The notes under the pieces are model-generated. The model saw only the letters and a program-made list of their open reading frames with translations. It made no database searches and had not been told where the DNA came from. The position numbers and the translations under genes are program-made. From NCBI GenBank assembly GCA_045546555.1, contig JAZQCY010000171.1, positions 1 through 8,351 on the forward strand: DNA of 8,351 bases, written 5' to 3'. Source of the stretch: UMGS172 sp045546555 (GTDB taxonomy: Bacteria > Bacillota > Clostridia > Oscillospirales > Acutalibacteraceae). Shown piece after piece: positions 5,354 to 8,351 of this stretch (position 1 is the stretch's first letter; the number at the start of each line of letters is the position of its first letter).

Positions 5354-6121
5354 ATGTTTTTTAACGATTTCGATAATGCGCTGAAGGTCACAGATGTCAG
5401 AATAATGCACGCATCCACCTTTGAGAAAATGCGTGCAATGTCTGCACGGCCGTTTAATTCGCTGTCTTTTCGCATAAAATCACGCAGGAGCTTTGTTTCG
5501 GACGGTGTTCGTACCGAGGAAATGAAGGAGGGTGATCTGCTGTTTATGCCGGCCGCCACCGATTTCAGCCAGCAAGCGGCTTATGAGAGGCTTATCGTTA
5601 TCCACTTTGAGTCCGAAAAGCCGTTTGAAAAAAGTTTTGCGGTGTTGCACTCGGATGACCCCGATAGCATGCGTGAGCTTTTTGAAAGCGCATACCACAC
5701 CTGGGCGTTGAAGCTGCCGGGGTATTACCAAAAGACCATGGCGATTTTTTATAAAATTCTGGAAAATCTTTCGGTTTCGGAAAACCCAACCTATCTGACC
5801 TATGCCTATAAAAGCATTTTGCCTGCCATTGAACGTATGCAACGCCGTTTTACCCAGCCTGACCTGCAGATATCCGAGCTGTGTCGGCTGGTGAATTTGA
5901 GCGACACGCAGTTCCGAAAGCATTTTGTCGAGGTTTTCGGCATCACGCCGATGAAATATCTGACAAAGCTAAGGCTTGAACGTGCCACGGAGCTGTTGGA
6001 TGACAGTCCGATGAGCATTGAAGAGGTGGCGCACAACTCGGGCTTTAACGACGCCAAGCACTTCAGCACGGTTTTCAAGCAGGTATACAACATCTCGCCG
6101 CTGAAGTACCGCAAAAGGTGA
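5354..6121 (+). CDS. AraC-family transcriptional regulator
   Basis: A 255-aa DNA-binding regulator. AAAGGAG 8 bp upstream supports the ATG at 5354. The N-terminal part (about 1-135) looks like a cupin-type sensing domain, with beta strands such as SLSFRIKSRRSFVSD and EGDLLFMPAATDF. The C-terminal 100 residues carry the two helix-turn-helix motifs of the family: the first at about 172-192 (ISELCRLVNLSDTQFRKHF), the second at about 221-242 (SIEEVAHNSGFNDAKHFSTVFK), ending in the usual signature YNISPLKYRK. This arrangement is typical of sugar-responsive activators. It lies between two glycoside hydrolase genes with similar promoter motifs, so it probably controls both and itself, sensing a sugar released from or taken up with their substrate. 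This regulatory role is inferred from position and motifs. Confidence 0.93.
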   Translation: MFFNDFDNALKVTDVRIMHASTFEKMRAMSARPFNSLSFRIKSRRSFVSDGVRTEEMKEGDLLFMPAATDFSQQAAYERLIVIHFESEKPFEKSFAVLHSDDPDSMRELFESAYHTWALKLPGYYQKTMAIFYKILENLSVSENPTYLTYAYKSILPAIERMQRRFTQPDLQISELCRLVNLSDTQFRKHFVEVFGITPMKYLTKLRLERATELLDDSPMSIEEVAHNSGFNDAKHFSTVFKQVYNISPLKYRKR

Positions 6122-6126
6122 ATCTG

Positions 6127-6190
6127 TTCGGAAATTTATAAATTTTGACTTGAAAACAGTATGTACAAAGCACAGTTTTGATAGTATATT
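6127..6190 (+). promoter_or_regulatory. Promoter and operator-like region of the GH20-like gene
   Basis: A -10 box TATATT (6185-6190) lies 17 bp after a weak -35 box TGTACA (6162-6167). The stretch from 6162 (TGTACAAAGCACAG) matches TTTACAAAACCGAG of the AraC promoter at 10 of 14 bases and holds the same place relative to the promoter. Upstream, TTCGGAAA (6127-6134) is the reverse complement of TTTCCGAA at 5266-5273, and TTGACTT (6145-6151) repeats 5276-5282. The RBS is the G-rich AAAAGGGGGG (6206-6215). Confidence 0.5.
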
Positions 6191-6220
6191 GGGGTTAGTC
6201 AGGATAAAAGGGGGGTTTTT

Positions 6221-7588
6221 ATGAAAAACTATGTTTTAAATGGCCGGGAAACGGTGCATCTGCCAAAAGAAGCCAACCATCCCGTCATCCGTGAGTTTTT
6301 GCAAAACTACACCACGGGTGTCCAATGGGATACCGTGTTTGACGCCGAGCAAAACACGCTTTATATTGGCAATCCTACTGCTGTTTCGCCCGACGGTGAG
6401 GATTACCGCATTAACGTCACCGAGGACGGTGCGTTTGTCAGCGGCTCCACCTATTCGGGACTTATGCACGGTTTTGTGACCTTGCTTGAAAGAATCGTTT
6501 GTACCGATTTTGAGGAATACACCGTTGAGGGCGGTGAGGGAAAAGGCTCACCGAAAATCGGTTTCAGGTCGGTGCATCTCTGTGTTTTCCCCGAAACCAA
6601 GCTTGAGTTTCTCAAAAAGGAAGTGCGGATGTGCATAATGGGCAAATATTCGCATTTGATAATCGAGTTTTGGGGCACACTTAAAATGGATTGCTTCCCT
6701 TTGTTCGGGTGGAAGGAGGCCTACACCAAGGCACAAATCAAGGAAATTCTTGATGAGGCAAGGGCGTTCGGAGTCGAGCTTATCCCGTTTTTCCAGCATT
6801 GGGGTCACGCCTCTCTGTCCCGTGGAGGAAAATCGGGCAAGCATGTTGTGCTTGATCAGGACGTGCGTTACGAGTATCTTTACCGACCCCATTCGGGCGG
6901 TTGGGTGTATGATTTTAAGAACCCCAAGACGCTTGAGCTTCTGAAGTGTGCACGTGACGAGTTATGCGAGCTTTGCGGTGAGGGTAAATATTTCCACATT
7001 GGCTGTGACGAAGCCGAGCATCTTAAAACGGCTGAGGAGGCAAGGAGGGTTGCCGAGCATATCAATGCCGTTGCCGCAGACCTCAAGAAAAACGGCAGAC
7101 GGGCCATTGTTTGGGGGGATATGCTGCTTTGTAAGGCGCAGTTCAAGCCGGGTAATCAGTATGTGTGCAATTCTTCAGCCGAGATTGCCAATGCTTTGGT
7201 CGATTCTTTGAGCCGGGAGATTATCATAGCCGATTGGCAGTACAACGTCACCGAGGGACTGATCGAGACCTCCAAATTGTTTAAGGGCAAGGGCTTCGAC
7301 GTGCTGTGCTGTCCGTTTGACAAGCGCATAAATACCGCACTGTGTGTCGATTCTGTGGTGGAGTACGGTCTTTACGGATTTATGAAAACCACCTGGCACA
7401 TGATGCACACCGGTCTTTTGGCGCAGGTACTGCAGACGGGCTGGGGTGCTTATGAGGGCAAATACGACCCATCTTATCCTGTTTACAGTGCCATTGTCGA
7501 CCGCAGTGCAGGTATCTTGAGAAAGCTTGCACCGAGTGGTGGAGAATATCTCAAAGCAGGTTGGGCCGAGGAACAGATTGATTACTAA
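6221..7588 (+). CDS. GH20-like beta-N-acetylhexosaminidase
   Basis: A 455-aa predicted cytoplasmic glycosidase. The first 110 residues look like the small GH20 N-terminal domain, ending in SGSTYSGLMHGFVTLLERI, which fits the usual 'GL..G..TL.' junction. The barrel starts near GFRSVHL (114-120). The key motif is FHIGCDEAEH (258-267): Asp263 and Glu264 match the Asp-Glu pair of GH20, in which Asp orients the substrate acetamido group and Glu is the acid/base. Later landmarks WGDM (298-301), ADWQYN (337-342) and TTWH (390-393) fit substrate-binding barrel strands. Cys262 stands where GH20 enzymes usually have Gly. No signal peptide is present, so the substrate is probably an imported oligosaccharide with terminal GlcNAc or GalNAc. 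A divergent member with another substrate cannot be excluded. The RBS is a run of G just before ATG 6221. Confidence 0.72.
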   Translation: MKNYVLNGRETVHLPKEANHPVIREFLQNYTTGVQWDTVFDAEQNTLYIGNPTAVSPDGEDYRINVTEDGAFVSGSTYSGLMHGFVTLLERIVCTDFEEYTVEGGEGKGSPKIGFRSVHLCVFPETKLEFLKKEVRMCIMGKYSHLIIEFWGTLKMDCFPLFGWKEAYTKAQIKEILDEARAFGVELIPFFQHWGHASLSRGGKSGKHVVLDQDVRYEYLYRPHSGGWVYDFKNPKTLELLKCARDELCELCGEGKYFHIGCDEAEHLKTAEEARRVAEHINAVAADLKKNGRRAIVWGDMLLCKAQFKPGNQYVCNSSAEIANALVDSLSREIIIADWQYNVTEGLIETSKLFKGKGFDVLCCPFDKRINTALCVDSVVEYGLYGFMKTTWHMMHTGLLAQVLQTGWGAYEGKYDPSYPVYSAIVDRSAGILRKLAPSGGEYLKAGWAEEQIDY

Positions 7589-7591
7589 AAC

Positions 7592-7630
7592 AAAAAAGCA
7601 TTGAACGTTCCGAACGTTCAATGCTTTTTT
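7592..7630. terminator. Bidirectional terminator between convergent genes
   Basis: A nearly continuous palindrome: AAAAAAGCATTGAACG (7592-7607) pairs with CGTTCAATGCTTTTTT (7615-7630) around a short loop. A runs on one side and T runs on the other let it stop transcription of the GH20-like gene (plus) and of the 93-aa gene (minus), whose stop codon is 12 bp away. Confidence 0.92.
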
Positions 7631-7641
7631 ATGTGTGCTTC

Positions 7642-7923
7642 TTAACCCTTGAGTGCTCTCTCAAGCCAGATTGCGCCGATATCCATAGCGGCATAAAGAC
7701 CTACCTTGTCGCTCGACTTTACGATGCGGTCCTTCATTTTAAGGTCCTGATCCGAAAGCAGAAGCTGAACGGTGACCTTCTCGGCAACCTGGATGCCGCC
7801 AACGTCCTTCGAGGAGTTGACCTTGATCATAACGATATATTTCTCTTCCGAATTGCCGTAGTAAATGGTGTCACCGCTTCTTACCAACGGCTTACCCTTA
7901 TAGGTGAGCATTTTCTCTGCCAT
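7642..7923 (-). CDS. Conserved small protein, unknown function
   Basis: A 93-aa soluble protein on the minus strand. AGGAGGA lies 8 bp before the ATG at 7923, and an excellent promoter lies at 7973-8001. The sequence is compact and mixed alpha/beta, with strands YIVMIKV (29-35) and KVTVQLLL (49-56) and a C-terminal segment GLYAAMDIGAIWLERAL (75-91) that reads like a conserved helix. It resembles a small family of hypothetical proteins I have seen in clostridia, but I know no function for it. It has no signal, membrane helix, Cys or catalytic motif. It stands alone between a bidirectional terminator and its promoter and is convergent with the GH20-like gene, so it is probably unrelated to the sugar locus. 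The longer overlapping frame on the plus strand has no RBS. Confidence 0.82.
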   Translation of the reverse strand: MAEKMLTYKGKPLVRSGDTIYYGNSEEKYIVMIKVNSSKDVGGIQVAEKVTVQLLLSDQDLKMKDRIVKSSDKVGLYAAMDIGAIWLERALKG

Positions 7924-7972
7924 AAGTAATTCCTCCTTATATAAAAAACAAGTATTATCAATTCACCTCAAG

Positions 7973-8001
7973 ATTATACCACACTTGTCGGCGGTTTACA
8001 A
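7973..8001 (-). promoter_or_regulatory. Promoter of the 93-aa gene
   Basis: On the minus strand TTGTAA (8001-7996), 17 bp, TATAAT (7978-7973) with extended -10 TGG. The sequence GTGGTATAAT is the same as at the promoter of the lipoprotein gene at 1831. The leader is about 40 nt with RBS AAGGAGGA. Confidence 0.85.
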
Positions 8002-8100
8002 GAGCGATTTTAGCATTTGTTGCCCCTGATGCAAAACAACCGTCAAAACGGCAATATGAACCGCAGCTTGCAGAGTGAGCGTAAAGCCTCCCGTACGATA
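8002..8100. other. Non-coding stretch, no gene seen
   Basis: No credible ORF with an RBS is seen on either strand. It contains a short TTGC/GCAA pair (8020-8023, 8031-8034) and CCGT-CAAA-ACGG (8040-8051), which may be worn remains of hairpin repeats like those that follow. Confidence 0.4.
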
Positions 8101-8103
8101 AGC

Positions 8104-8146
8104 TGCACGAAGTGCAATTTAGCTTTTGCGATAGCAAAAATTTAGC
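8104..8146. repeat. Second hairpin-linker array, linker ATTTAGC
   Basis: Hairpin TGCAC-GAA-GTGCA (8104-8116), linker ATTTAGC (8117-8123), hairpin TTTTGC-GATA-GCAAAA (8124-8139), linker ATTTAGC again (8140-8146). The bases before the first hairpin (ATAAGC, 8098-8103) look like a degraded linker. The architecture is the same as at 1067-1261, but the linker is a different 7-mer. Confidence 0.7.
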
Positions 8147-8161
8147 TCTATTGTAGGAAAC

Positions 8162-8280
8162 GGAATAGGCTCCCTCTTTGAGGGTAACTCCCCATAAAAT
8201 GGGGAGATGTCACGAAGTGACAGAGGGGACCGCCACGGTAAGTGGCTGTCACCGTAGGTGACTGAGGGAGTATGCCTTCC
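8162..8280. repeat. Multibranch palindromic intergenic repeat
   Basis: Five consecutive perfect hairpins: CCCTC-TTT-GAGGG (8172-8184), CTCCCCAT-AAA-ATGGGGAG (8188-8206), TGTCAC-GAA-GTGACA (8208-8222), GCCAC-GGTAA-GTGGC (8232-8246) and GTCACC-GTA-GGTGAC (8248-8262). An outer stem can close all of them: GGAA/TTCC (8162-8165, 8277-8280), GGC/GCC (8168-8170, 8274-8276) and TCCCTC/GAGGGA (8171-8176, 8264-8269). The first hairpin and the outer stem compete for the same arm. It has the look of a dispersed clostridial intergenic repeat, possibly MITE-like; no transposase is in the window. Confidence 0.7.
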
Positions 8281-8306
8281 GTGAAACCGTTTTTCGGCGG
8301 AAGGAG

Positions 8307-8344
8307 TAAGCCCCCGACCTAAAGTCGGAGGCCAAGCGGGCTTA
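8307..8344. repeat. Further structured repeat near the window edge
   Basis: An outer 7-bp stem TAAGCCC (8307-8313)/GGGCTTA (8338-8344) encloses CCGAC (8314-8318)/GTCGG (8324-8328). It follows the multibranch repeat closely and may belong to the same composite element, which could continue past the window. Confidence 0.55.
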
Positions 8345-8351
8345 GGAAGAC

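Noticed and set aside
7621..7929. 102-aa ORF on the plus strand over the 93-aa gene
   Set aside because: It begins inside the bidirectional terminator with no RBS, while the minus strand has an ideal RBS and extended -10 promoter.
8307..8351. tRNA-like structure near the window end
   Set aside because: Only two nested stems are seen; there is no T-loop GTTCRA word, no anticodon arm in the right place and no CCA-ready acceptor geometry.

Overview
The window looks like chromosomal DNA of a gut-type clostridial Firmicute, probably Oscillospiraceae/Ruminococcaceae-like. The grounds are AGGAGG-type ribosome binding sites, extended -10 promoters of the form TGn-TATAAT with 17-bp spacing, many small intergenic hairpin repeats, Rho-independent terminators and the protein families present. 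This placement is an inference from style and not a search result.

Layout. Positions 1-1775 are an AT-rich accessory stretch. It holds three short, unrelated envelope ORFs: a lipoprotein (65-622), a 69-aa two-helix membrane protein (748-957) and a 128-aa four-helix membrane protein (1298-1684). All three start from near-copies of one promoter-RBS module whose -35 box lies in or next to a small hairpin. Two of the three end in a shared 41-bp 3' element followed by a strong terminator. Between ORFs 2 and 3 lies a striking array of nine small hairpins (1067-1261). Their arms differ in sequence but stay self-complementary, and they are separated by spacers of exactly 6 nt in seven of eight gaps. 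The spacers read CATCRT in the left part and ACGATG-like in the right part, so the array changes orientation in the middle. A fourth lipoprotein gene (1831-2349) with its own promoter follows, and a metallophosphoesterase gene (2386-3492) lies 36 bp behind it.

Positions 3543-7630 form a carbohydrate-catabolism locus: a cytoplasmic GH63/trehalase-like (alpha/alpha)6 glycosidase (3634-5166), an AraC-family regulator (5354-6121) and a GH20-like hexosaminidase (6221-7588). Each has its own promoter. The first two share the motif CTTTACAAAACSGAG at the -35 position, and the third has a weaker version at the same place. The likely picture is that the AraC protein senses a glycan-derived inducer and controls itself and the two flanking hydrolases, which trim imported oligosaccharides. 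The substrate cannot be read from the sequence.

A bidirectional terminator (7592-7630) separates the GH20-like gene from a convergent, conserved 93-aa protein of unknown function (7642-7923, minus strand). The last 350 bases have no credible gene. They hold a second hairpin-linker array with a different linker (ATTTAGC), a 119-nt multibranch palindromic repeat, and another structured repeat close to the window edge.

The most unusual material is the hairpin-linker architecture and its coupling to the promoters of small envelope genes.
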